NCBI GenBank assembly: GCA_007130745.1 | Contig: SLRW01000067.1 | Coordinates: 1 to 6,499 of the forward strand | DNA length: 6,499 bases | Direction of reading: 5' to 3' | Source of the DNA: Gammaproteobacteria bacterium | GTDB taxonomy: Bacteria > Pseudomonadota > Gammaproteobacteria > UBA5335 > SLRW01 | In this document: positions 1-5,632 of the stretch, one piece after another | How the letters are laid out: each line of letters starts with the position of its first letter | Numbering within the stretch: position 1 is the first letter of the stretch | Notes under the pieces: generated by a model | The model's database searches: none | Seen by the model: the letters and a program-made list of their open reading frames with translations, nothing else | What the model was told of the DNA's origin: nothing | Translations under genes and position numbers: made by a program

Positions 1-36
1 GGGCGGTGGTCTGCAACTCCGGAGAAAGCGCCATGA
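1..36 (+). CDS. C-terminal end of an upstream gene, probably lpxK (partial)
   Basis: Frame 1 is open from the window edge to a TGA at 34-36 that overlaps the ycaR start codon in an ATGA arrangement. This is the usual sign of translational coupling inside an operon. Only 11 codons are visible (ending ATPEKAP), too few to identify the protein from sequence. In many gammaproteobacteria the gene just before ycaR-kdsB is lpxK, the tetraacyldisaccharide 4'-kinase of lipid A synthesis, so lpxK is the likely identity by context only. A second frame (frame 2) is also open here, so the reading frame itself is not certain. Confidence 0.4.
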   Translation, partial: GRWSATPEKAP

Positions 37-212
37 ACAAGAAACTGCTGGATATTCTCGTCTGTCCCATATGCAAGGGGCGGCTTGAATATGATCGCGG
101 TGCGGATGAGCTGATTTGCCGTGCCTGCAGACTGGCCTATCCGGTTCGCGACGGTATTCCGGTGATGCTGGAAGACGAGGCTCGTCAGCTGTCCGTGGAA
201 GAAACGGAGTAA
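33..212 (+). CDS. ycaR: Trm112-family zinc-ribbon protein YcaR
   Basis: This is a small protein of 59 residues, the usual size for YcaR (about 60). It carries a CPIC pair at residues 11-14 and a CRAC pair at 29-32, together a four-cysteine zinc ribbon. The family signature AYPVRDGIPVML follows at about 35-46. The family is related to Trm112, which in eukaryotes activates methyltransferases; the bacterial role is not established. From memory, E. coli YcaR lacks the last cysteine of the second pair, whereas all four are present here. The start at 33 is chosen because GGAG at 21-24 is well spaced and the family begins at this Met; the longer reading to base 6 has no support. The gene lies directly before kdsB, as in many gammaproteobacteria. 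It ends in three consecutive in-frame TAA codons at 210-218. Confidence 0.92.
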   Translation: MNKKLLDILVCPICKGRLEYDRGADELICRACRLAYPVRDGIPVMLEDEARQLSVEETE

Positions 213-220
213 TAATAATG
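206..220 (+). promoter_or_regulatory. kdsB ribosome binding site and TAATG junction
   Basis: GGAG at 206-209 lies inside the last codons of ycaR, eight bases before the kdsB ATG at 218. The third of three tandem TAA stops of ycaR (216-218) shares its final A with this ATG. The arrangement fixes the kdsB start and suggests that ribosomes leaving ycaR reinitiate on kdsB. Confidence 0.75.
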
Positions 221-979
221 AAGTTCAGGGTTGTGATACCGGCGCGTCACGGCGCCTCGCGCCTGCCGGGTAAGCCGCTGCGCCTGATCGCGGGCAAGCC
301 GATGATCTGGCATGTGTGCCAGCGGGCGATAGAAAGCGGTGCTGACGAAGTGGTGGTGGCCACGGACCATGACGTGGTTGCGGAAACCGTGAGCGGCTTT
401 GGCTGTGATGTGTGCATGACCGATCCGGGGCATCAGTCCGGCAGTGATCGTATCGCCGAGGTGGCGCGCGAACGGGGCTGGCAAAGCGACAACATTGTGG
501 TGAACCTGCAGGGCGATGAGCCGGTCATGCCCGCCAGCAACATCAAGCGCGTGGCGGCCAACCTCGACCAGCAGAAAGAAGCCCGCATTGCCACGCTGTG
601 TACCAATGTCGGCACCGCCGAGGAAATCCTGGATACCAACGTCGTCAAGGTGGTGCGCGATTGTAATGAGCACGCGCTGTATTTCAGTCGTGCGCCGGTG
701 CCTTATTACCGCGACGGCGGGTTTTCCGTGGATGCGGGGATGCCGGCGGGCATCTGGCTACGCCACATGGGGCTGTATGCCTATCGTGTGGATGCGTTAC
801 TGGAATTTACCGCGCTGCCGGTGGCTGAGCCAGAGCGCCAGGAATCACTGGAGCAGTTGCGGGCTCTTTGGCACGGCATGAAGATCCATGTGGGTGATGC
901 GCTGGAACTGCCCGGTCCCGGGGTGGATACCGAGGAAGACATTGCCCGGGCCGAGGCCGCATTGGCGACGGAAGATTGA
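218..979 (+). CDS. kdsB: 3-deoxy-manno-octulosonate cytidylyltransferase (CMP-Kdo synthetase)
   Basis: This enzyme activates Kdo with CTP to give CMP-Kdo, the donor used by WaaA to build the inner core of lipopolysaccharide; it acts in the cytoplasm. The protein has 253 residues, the normal family length. It shows the N-terminal nucleotide-binding signature IPARHGASRLPGKPL at 7-21, VATDHD at 47-52, SGSDRIAEV at 74-82, NLQGDEP at 96-102, HMGLYAYR at 183-190, and GVDTEED at 235-241. Asp100 and Asp237 match the family's magnesium-binding aspartates. The start is the Met of MKFRVVIPAR, which fits the family and follows a GGAG site; a longer in-frame reading back to 116 overlaps ycaR and is not family-like. 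It lies between ycaR and a phosphatase gene in one operon. The identification is very secure. Confidence 0.97.
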   Translation: MKFRVVIPARHGASRLPGKPLRLIAGKPMIWHVCQRAIESGADEVVVATDHDVVAETVSGFGCDVCMTDPGHQSGSDRIAEVARERGWQSDNIVVNLQGDEPVMPASNIKRVAANLDQQKEARIATLCTNVGTAEEILDTNVVKVVRDCNEHALYFSRAPVPYYRDGGFSVDAGMPAGIWLRHMGLYAYRVDALLEFTALPVAEPERQESLEQLRALWHGMKIHVGDALELPGPGVDTEEDIARAEAALATED

Positions 980-981
980 GG
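978..981 (+). promoter_or_regulatory. Ribosome binding site for the phosphatase gene
   Basis: GAGG at 978-981 overlaps the kdsB stop codon and lies eight bases before the ATG at 990. It selects this start, which also matches the family N-terminus, over the in-frame upstream Met codons inside kdsB. Confidence 0.65.
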
Positions 982-989
982 TAAGTGCC

Positions 990-1466
990 ATGTCGTCTGT
1001 GTTGTTTGTATGTATGGGCAATATCTGCCGCTCTCCCACGGCAGAAGGTATTTTCCGCGCCACCCTGGCACGGCATGATCTCAGTGGCCGGGTTGAGGTG
1101 GATTCCGCAGGCACCCATGGCTATCACATTGGCCATCCCCCCGATCAGCGGGCCACGGCGGTAGCGCGTGAGCGGGGTATTGACCTGTCCGGCTTGCGAG
1201 CGCGACGAGTGGAGGTGGCGGATTTCAGCCGCTTTGCATACATTCTGGCGCTGGATGAGCACAATCTTGACGAGTTGCAGTTGCTGCAACCACCGCAGTT
1301 CAGCGGTCATCTGGGCCTGCTGATGGACTTTGCCGAGGCGCCGGTGGCGCGTTCGGTACCCGACCCCTACTATGGCGGCGATACCGGCTTTCTGCGCGTA
1401 TTCGACATGATCGAGGAAGCCAGCGAAGGGCTGGTCGAAGCGCTGCGCTCTGAGTTGCGCGCTTGA
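990..1466 (+). CDS. Low-molecular-weight protein-tyrosine phosphatase
   Basis: A cytoplasmic phosphatase of the low-molecular-weight family, 158 residues, the usual length. The catalytic P-loop is CMGNICRS at residues 8-15, a complete CX5RS motif with Cys8 as nucleophile and Arg14 binding phosphate. The general-acid motif DPYYGG is at 125-130, with Asp125 as the proton donor and the two following tyrosines conserved. DSAGTHGYHIG at 38-48 is also typical. All catalytic residues are present, so it should be active. In other bacteria such enzymes oppose tyrosine kinases that control capsule or exopolysaccharide export, but no kinase is visible here. The substrate cannot be told from sequence. 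The gene follows kdsB by 10 bases, and Pseudomonas has an equivalent gene in the same position. The C-terminal codons and stop lie in an inverted repeat (1455-1475). Confidence 0.95.
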   Translation: MSSVLFVCMGNICRSPTAEGIFRATLARHDLSGRVEVDSAGTHGYHIGHPPDQRATAVARERGIDLSGLRARRVEVADFSRFAYILALDEHNLDELQLLQPPQFSGHLGLLMDFAEAPVARSVPDPYYGGDTGFLRVFDMIEEASEGLVEALRSELRA

Positions 1467-1475
1467 GGCGCGCAA
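1455..1475 (+). terminator. Hairpin enclosing the phosphatase stop codon
   Basis: TTGCGCGC at 1455-1462 is a perfect 8-bp complement of GCGCGCAA at 1468-1475, with a 5-base loop that contains the TGA stop. No T-run follows (the next bases are GGCGGCG), so it is not a classic intrinsic terminator. It may instead stabilise the 3' end or slow the polymerase before the larger hairpin downstream. Confidence 0.4.
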
Positions 1476-1483
1476 GGCGGCGT

Positions 1484-1544
1484 TTCAGGTTTCGGGTCTT
1501 AAGACGTCTTGAGACGTCTTAAGACCCTGGACCCAAAACCTGAA
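1484..1544. terminator. Large nested inverted repeat between convergent genes, probable terminator
   Basis: The core has 16-base arms, 1494-1509 and 1512-1527, perfectly complementary around a 2-base centre. Outside it, TTCAGGTTT (1484-1492) pairs with AAACCTGAA (1536-1544). An alternative register pairs 1484-1498 with 1530-1544 at 14 of 15 positions, because GACCC occurs twice on the right side. In the plus direction it is followed by ATTTATT, a modest T-rich tail. In the minus direction no T-run follows. The position between the ends of the phosphatase gene and rne fits a terminator, better for the plus strand. The rne stop codon lies directly beside the outer arm. Confidence 0.55.
1496..1525. 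repeat. Three tandem 10-bp palindromes
   Basis: GTCTTAAGAC at 1496-1505 and again at 1516-1525 flank GTCTTGAGAC at 1506-1515. The outer units are perfect palindromes and the middle one differs by one base. The 10-bp period places all three on one face of the helix. The block forms the core of the larger inverted repeat. Confidence 0.9.
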
Positions 1545-1545
1545 T

Positions 1546-4134
1546 TTATTCCTTGTCGCTGCTCTCGCCGGCGGGCTGTTCCGGCTTTGGTGTCCCGGAG
1601 TCGGTGTTTCCGGTGTCCTGCTTGTCCTGTTTCTTCTCTGCCGAAGTTTCTACCTTTGCAGGCTCCGGTTTGGCAGCGGCAGGCGCCGGCTCAGGTTTGG
1701 ACTCAGGTTTGGGCTCAGGCGCTTTTTCCTGTTTTGCTGCCGGTTCGGCGGTCGGTACAGGGGCGTCAGATTGCGGTGGCTTGCCCTGTGTTTCAGGGGT
1801 CGACGGTTGTGCGCCACCGGGTTGTTCCGGCTTGCTGCCGGTATCACGAGGGGGTGGCGGCTGCTTGTCACCAGCAGACTGTTGATCGCGCGCAGGCGAG
1901 GGGGCTTCAGTGCCGGCGGCGGGTGAGGGCTTGTCCCGGTTTTGTTGCTCCTGCTGGCCTGCAGACTGCACGGTGTTGTCGGTCGTGCCTTGCTGGTTAT
2001 TCTGATTTTGAGGGGCATTGCTGTCGCCCTCGCGGTTGCCACCCCGGCGCCGCCGCCGGCCGCCGCGGCGACCGCGCCGGCTGCGACCACCACCGCTGCC
2101 ATCAGGGCCGCGCTGCTGGTTGTTCTGGTCGCCATCTTGCGCCGGGCCCTTGCTCTGCGCCTGGCTGTTGTCCTTCGGCTTGTCCTGTTGTTTGGTGGTG
2201 TCGCTGTTGCCGTCGTTACGATTTTTTTCGGCTGCACGGGGCTGATCGCCATCACCACCACTGCGCTGGTTGCGGCCGCCCCGGTTACGGCCGCCACGAC
2301 TGCGCCCGCGGTTGTTGTCACGCTGGCCGCCACGGTTATCCCGACCGCGCTGGTTGCCGTTGCGATCACTGCTGCCACGTGAAGAAGAGGGTTCAGCCCG
2401 TTTCTTTTGCGGACTTTCGCCGCTGCCGAACAGTGCGCGCCACAGCCGCACCAATAGTCCGGGGCCTTGGTTGACGGCAGGCGCGGGCTTGTCGCTGCCC
2501 GGCTGCGGCGCCGGGGTGGCGGGGCGAATGCTTTCCACGGCCGGTTTTTCTGCTTCCTCGGCATGCACCGGTCCCTGCAACATGGGGTCATCGGGGATCA
2601 GGTCACGCTCGGCCAGGGTATAGCTGGCGCGGATGGAGGATGTGTCGTTGTCGATCTCGTCGTCGCGCAGGCGCTGGATAAGGTAGTGCGGGGTCTCCAG
2701 GTGCGGGTTTGGCACCAGCAACACGCCTACCGTGCAGCGCTGCTCAATGGCGCTGATCATGTCGCGCTTTTCGTTCAACAGGAAGCTCGCCACCGGCACC
2801 GGTACCTGGGCCACGACCCGGCTGGTACGTTCTTTCATGGCCTCTTCCTCGATCAGGCGCAGGATCGACAGCGACAGGGATTCCACGCTGCGGATCGTGC
2901 CCTGGCCGTTACAGCGCGGGCAGACGATCTGGCTGTATTCGCCCAGTGAGGGGCGCAGCCGCTGGCGTGACATCTCCAGCAGGCCGAAGCGCGAGATGCG
3001 CCCCACCTGCACGCGTGCACGGTCGGCCTTGAGTGCATCACGCAGGCGGTCTTCAACCTCCTTGCGGTTGCGCATGGGCGTCATGTCGATGAAGTCGATG
3101 ACCAGCAGGCCGCCCAGATCACGCAGGCGCAGCTGGCGAGCCACTTCATCGGCGGCTTCCAGGTTGGTCTGCAGCGCGGTTTGTTCGATGTCTGCGCCCT
3201 TGGTGGCGCGCGAGGAGTTGATATCCACCGAGGTTAGCGCCTCGGTGTGATCAATGATTACAGCCCCGCCGGAGGGTAGACGCACCTCGCGATTGAAGGC
3301 CGTTTCGATCTGGCTTTCGATCTGGTAGCGCGTAAACAGGGGTGTGGTGTCTTCGTACAGTTTCAGCCGCTGCATGTTGTGCGGCATGACCTGGGCCATG
3401 AATTCGCGTGCCTGCTCGTGGACACCGGCGTCGTCAATCAGGATCTCGTTGATGTCGTTGCGCAGGTGATCGCGCAGGGCACGGATAATGACGTTGCTTT
3501 CCTGGTAGATCAGGAAGGGAGCCTTGCGTTCGGAGGCGGCGCTCTCAATAGCCTCCCACAGGTGCAGCAGGTATTCGAGATCCCACTTGAGTTCCTCGAT
3601 ATTGCGGCCCACACCGGCGGTGCGCACGATCAGCCCCATGCCTTCGGGGATGTCAAGATTGCGCAGGGCTTCCTTGATCTCGTCGCGATCCTCGCCTTCG
3701 ATGCGCCGCGATACACCACCGGCGCGGGGGTTGTTCGGCATCAATACCAGGAAACGCCCGGCGAGGCTGATAAAGGTGGTCAGGGCCGCGCCCTTGTTGC
3801 CGCGCTCTTCTTTCTCGACCTGGACGACGATCTCCTGGCCTTCCTTGAGCGCCTCCTGGATGCTGACGCGGCCGCTGTCATCGCTTTCGGTGCCGTCCCT
3901 GAAAAGCGCGCGCGCGACTTCCTTGATAGGCAGGAAGCCGTGGCGTTCGGCGCCATAGTCTATAAAGGCGGCGTCCAGGCTGGGTTCAACGCGAGTGATG
4001 CGGCCCTTGTAGATATTGGCCTTTTTCTGTTCGCGTGAAGGAACCTCGATGTCGAGGTCATACAGACGTTGTCCGTCCACAAGTGCAACACGCAACTCTT
4101 CAGGCTGAGTTGCGTTAATCAGCATTCTTTTCAT
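1546..4134 (-). CDS. rne: Ribonuclease E
   Basis: This essential endoribonuclease starts mRNA decay and matures rRNA and tRNA; in other bacteria it is the membrane-attached scaffold of the degradosome. The protein has 862 residues, against about 1060 in E. coli and Pseudomonas. The catalytic half is canonical: N-terminal MKRMLINATQ, an S1 domain at about 35-125, VDINSSRAT at 303-311 with metal ligand Asp304, DFIDM at 347-351 with Asp347, and the zinc-link CPRC at 405-408. An amphipathic segment LLVRLWRALFG at 560-570 fits the membrane-targeting helix. The rest is low-complexity: Arg/Gly/Asn-rich at about 576-635, a very basic RRGRRGGRRRRRGG at 686-699, then Pro/Glu/Lys/Gln-rich sequence to the end. 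I see no known docking motif for PNPase or RhlB. The start at 4134 matches the family; upstream in-frame codons to 4293 are not family-like. The gene is divergent from rluC. Confidence 0.97.
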   Translation of the reverse strand: MKRMLINATQPEELRVALVDGQRLYDLDIEVPSREQKKANIYKGRITRVEPSLDAAFIDYGAERHGFLPIKEVARALFRDGTESDDSGRVSIQEALKEGQEIVVQVEKEERGNKGAALTTFISLAGRFLVLMPNNPRAGGVSRRIEGEDRDEIKEALRNLDIPEGMGLIVRTAGVGRNIEELKWDLEYLLHLWEAIESAASERKAPFLIYQESNVIIRALRDHLRNDINEILIDDAGVHEQAREFMAQVMPHNMQRLKLYEDTTPLFTRYQIESQIETAFNREVRLPSGGAVIIDHTEALTSVDINSSRATKGADIEQTALQTNLEAADEVARQLRLRDLGGLLVIDFIDMTPMRNRKEVEDRLRDALKADRARVQVGRISRFGLLEMSRQRLRPSLGEYSQIVCPRCNGQGTIRSVESLSLSILRLIEEEAMKERTSRVVAQVPVPVASFLLNEKRDMISAIEQRCTVGVLLVPNPHLETPHYLIQRLRDDEIDNDTSSIRASYTLAERDLIPDDPMLQGPVHAEEAEKPAVESIRPATPAPQPGSDKPAPAVNQGPGLLVRLWRALFGSGESPQKKRAEPSSSRGSSDRNGNQRGRDNRGGQRDNNRGRSRGGRNRGGRNQRSGGDGDQPRAAEKNRNDGNSDTTKQQDKPKDNSQAQSKGPAQDGDQNNQQRGPDGSGGGRSRRGRRGGRRRRRGGNREGDSNAPQNQNNQQGTTDNTVQSAGQQEQQNRDKPSPAAGTEAPSPARDQQSAGDKQPPPPRDTGSKPEQPGGAQPSTPETQGKPPQSDAPVPTAEPAAKQEKAPEPKPESKPEPAPAAAKPEPAKVETSAEKKQDKQDTGNTDSGTPKPEQPAGESSDKE
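1690..1720 (-). repeat. 12-bp tandem repeat in the RNase E tail
   Basis: On the plus strand CTCAGGTTTGG occurs at 1690-1700 and 1702-1712, and CTCAGG starts a third partial copy at about 1714. In the rne frame this encodes a Pro-Glu-Pro/Ser-Lys repeat (PEPKPESKPEP, about residues 806-816), a small expansion in the disordered tail. Confidence 0.7.
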
Positions 4135-4302
4135 ATTGTCAGATCCGGTTGGCGCTCTACCGCCGCGGATCCGCCCTGGTATCGCGCCGGGCGTGGCAAG
4201 GCCTGTTGTCCAGGTCTTGCTGGCTGTATGTCGATGCACGGGAGCCGGCCGGTGCGGCCTCCTGGTGTGCAGCGGACAATGACGCGAGCTCAAACGCGGA
4301 AC

Positions 4303-4333
4303 GCGGGAGCGCTGTCATTTCAAATTGCTCCGC
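4303..4333 (-). other. Stem-loop in the rne leader with AU-rich loop
   Basis: On the plus strand GCGGGAGC (4303-4310) pairs with GCTCCGC (4327-4333), seven base pairs with one bulged G. The 16-base loop is AT-rich, in contrast to the GC-rich surroundings. Confidence 0.5.
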
Positions 4334-4344
4334 TCTAATCCCAC

Positions 4345-4371
4345 CCGGGACGAGCGGCGTTTGCCGTCCGG
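4345..4371 (-). other. Stem-loop in the rne leader
   Basis: CGGC (4355-4358) pairs with GCCG (4363-4366) across a 4-base loop. The stem continues as CCGG-A (4345-4350) with TCCGG (4367-4371) past a small bulge on the left side. An alternative pairing is GACG with CGTC. Confidence 0.4.
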
Positions 4372-4380
4372 AGACTGTCG

Positions 4381-4394
4381 GCAATGCGCATTGC
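4381..4394. other. 14-bp perfect palindrome in the rne leader
   Basis: GCAATGCGCATTGC is identical to its reverse complement. As RNA it would form only a short stem with a tight loop. As DNA it could be a dimeric protein-binding site, though no regulator is recognised. Confidence 0.5.
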
Positions 4395-4409
4395 GCGAAT
4401 CTGACGCCT

Positions 4410-4423
4410 GGCCCCTCGGGGCC
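4410..4423 (-). other. GC-rich stem-loop in the rne leader
   Basis: GGCCCC (4410-4415) and GGGGCC (4418-4423) are complementary around two bases, realistically a 5-bp stem with a 4-base loop (CGAG on the rne strand). Confidence 0.45.
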
Positions 4424-4488
4424 GCGGACTCCGTGTTGACGGAAGCGCTGCTGCCGGCTGTGATGCCTGTCGCAGACCGCCTGTTCGC

Positions 4489-4514
4489 GAGGCTGAGCGC
4501 ATGCATTCAGCCTC
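4489..4514 (-). other. 8-bp stem-loop in the rne leader
   Basis: GAGGCTGA (4489-4496) is perfectly complementary to TCAGCCTC (4507-4514) with a 10-base loop. It would lie about 80 bases from the predicted 5' end of the rne transcript. Confidence 0.5.
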
Positions 4515-4600
4515 CGGTAAAACCTTCGTGCGGGCCATGCTTGCTGCCCGTTTTGCTCAGGATGAACTTCAGCTTCCGGCGAGAACACCCTGACGGTCCG

Positions 4601-4629
4601 AATATATCAGTCCCCGGCACCGGCTTCAA
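4601..4629 (-). promoter_or_regulatory. Predicted sigma70-type promoter for rne
   Basis: Reading the minus strand, TTGAAG (plus-strand 4624-4629) is the -35 box and TATATT (4601-4606) the -10 box, with a 17-base spacer. The -10 is preceded by TGA, giving an extended TGn element. It is the best-spaced promoter I found in this intergenic region. Confidence 0.6.
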
Positions 4630-4655
4630 TTGCCAGAGCCAGGCTGTTGTAGAAT
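4627..4655 (+). promoter_or_regulatory. Candidate rluC promoter
   Basis: TAGAAT at 4650-4655 is a one-mismatch -10 box, which would start transcription near 4662, about 20 bases before the rluC ATG. The -35 is poor: CAATTG (4627-4632) has the right 17-base spacing but weak sequence, while TTGCCA (4630-4635) has the better sequence but a 14-base spacer. It overlaps the -35 of the rne promoter. Confidence 0.4.
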
Positions 4656-4670
4656 GGCGCTTTTGCCGGC

Positions 4671-4680
4671 AAGGCGAAGG
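4671..4680 (+). promoter_or_regulatory. Ribosome binding site of rluC
   Basis: AAGG at 4671-4674 and GAAGG at 4676-4680 precede the ATG at 4682. The first has the better spacing of seven bases. Together with family alignment they fix this start rather than the far upstream Met at 4325. Confidence 0.6.
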
Positions 4681-4681
4681 C

Positions 4682-5632
4682 ATGGCAGTGAACGAACGCG
4701 CAGCTAAAGTGGAATATGTCGAGGTTGGTCCCGAGCGGGCCGGACAGCGGCTGGACAACTTTCTCATGCAGCGTCTGCGCAACGTGCCGCGGAGCCTGGT
4801 TTATCGCATTGTGCGCAAGGGCGAGGTACGGGTGAACCGGGGCCGGGTGAAGCCGGATTACCGTTTGTGCAGTGGTGATACCGTGCGCGTTCCCCCGGTG
4901 CGGGTCAGTGCCCCTTCGCCGGCGGCTGATGGCGCGCTGGCGAAGGTGCTGGCCACGCGTATTGTCCACGAGGATGACTCCTTGCTGGTGCTCAATAAAC
5001 CCGCAGGGGCGGCCGTGCATGGCGGGACCGGCATCAGCGCCGGGGTGATCGAAACCCTGCGCAGCATGCGCCCGCAGTGGCGCGACCTGGAGCTGGTTCA
5101 TCGCCTGGATCGGGCCACCAGCGGCTGTTTGTTGCTGGCGCGTCACCGCCAGGCGCTGACGCATTTTAATGCTCTGTTGCGTCGGCGCGAAGTCGACAAG
5201 CGTTACCTGGCGCTGGTAGCCAGGCAGTGGCCTCATGATATGCGCGAGGTAGACGCGCCGCTGGCACGTGAACAGGCCGGCCCCGGCCAGGCACGTGATA
5301 TGGGCGTGGACGAAGCGGGGCGCGAGGCGCTGACACGCTTCGAATTGTTGCAAAGCCTGCCCGGTGCCAGCCTGGTGGAGGTGACGATTGTCACTGGCCG
5401 CATGCACCAGATCCGGGTGCACGCGGCCCACGCTGGTCATCCCGTGGCCGGGGATGACCGCTACGGTGAGCCCGGTTTTAATCGCCGGCTGAAAGCGCTG
5501 GGCTTGCGGCGAATGTTTCTGCACGCGCATCGCATCACGCTGGCTGATCCGGCGGGTGAATCGATGACTTTTGAGGCACCGCTGGATGATGACTTGAGAG
5601 GCGTGCTGGATGCGCTGGAGTCGGGTGAATAA
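4682..5632 (+). CDS. rluC: 23S rRNA pseudouridine synthase RluC
   Basis: In E. coli RluC converts uridines 955, 2504 and 2580 of 23S rRNA to pseudouridine, helping shape the peptidyl-transferase centre. The protein has 316 residues, the usual length. An S4 RNA-binding domain spans about 20-75 (GQRLDNFL, VPRSLVYRIVRKGEVRVN, RVKPDYRL, RVPPVRV). The RluA-type catalytic domain follows, with LVLNKPAGAAVHGG at 102-115, the catalytic motif HRLDRATSG at 140-148 (Asp143 is the nucleophile), TGRMHQIRVHAAHAGHP at 238-254, and DDRYG at 258-262. The start Met fits the family and the ribosome binding site. The S4 sequence and the divergent position beside rne favour RluC over the paralogues RluA and RluD. 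Its stop overlaps the next ATG (TAATG), so the two genes are probably translationally coupled. Confidence 0.95.
   Translation: MAVNERAAKVEYVEVGPERAGQRLDNFLMQRLRNVPRSLVYRIVRKGEVRVNRGRVKPDYRLCSGDTVRVPPVRVSAPSPAADGALAKVLATRIVHEDDSLLVLNKPAGAAVHGGTGISAGVIETLRSMRPQWRDLELVHRLDRATSGCLLLARHRQALTHFNALLRRREVDKRYLALVARQWPHDMREVDAPLAREQAGPGQARDMGVDEAGREALTRFELLQSLPGASLVEVTIVTGRMHQIRVHAAHAGHPVAGDDRYGEPGFNRRLKALGLRRMFLHAHRITLADPAGESMTFEAPLDDDLRGVLDALESGE

Larger units (their letters stand above)
4135..4594 (-). promoter_or_regulatory. Long rne 5' leader, probable autoregulatory region
   Basis: If transcription starts about seven bases after the predicted -10 box, near 4594, the rne leader is about 460 nucleotides, long as in E. 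coli (about 360). In enteric bacteria the leader folds into hairpins through which RNase E destabilises its own mRNA, and a leader structure is also known in Pseudomonas. Here the stretch has no convincing gene on either strand but contains at least five inverted repeats, listed separately. An AU-rich loop in the 4303-4333 hairpin contains AAUUU on the rne strand, which fits the loose RNase E site preference RN/WUU. The Shine-Dalgarno before the rne ATG is weak (GGA with about 11 bases spacing). Autoregulation is inferred, not seen. Confidence 0.55.

Noticed and set aside
1509..2474. Long plus-strand reading frames opposite the rne tail, 1509-2474 and 1942-2382
   Set aside because: They are antisense to the low-complexity GC-rich part of rne. 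Their products are cysteine-rich or monotonously Ala/Leu/Val, with no family resemblance and no ribosome binding site.
1650..2591. Minus-strand 313-codon frame overlapping rne in another frame
   Set aside because: Its composition (Ala, Arg, Pro, Thr) is the out-of-frame reading of the rne tail, and the rne frame is clearly the coding one.
3379..4038. 219-codon plus-strand frame opposite the RNase E S1 and catalytic region
   Set aside because: It is antisense to a strongly conserved gene, and the product shows no domain I recognise.
4135..4293. 53-residue N-terminal extension of RNase E
   Set aside because: RNase E proteins begin at MKRMLIN; the extension has no conserved sequence and lies in the leader.
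4436..4464. Possible plus-strand promoter TTGACG, 17 bases, TGTGAT
   Set aside because: The -35 is good but the -10 matches at only four of six positions, and it lies over 200 bases before rluC; the box at 4650 is more plausible.
4325..4681. 119-residue N-terminal extension of rluC
   Set aside because: It crosses the predicted promoters and leader, is not RluC-like, and the Met at 4682 has a good ribosome binding site and matches the family start.
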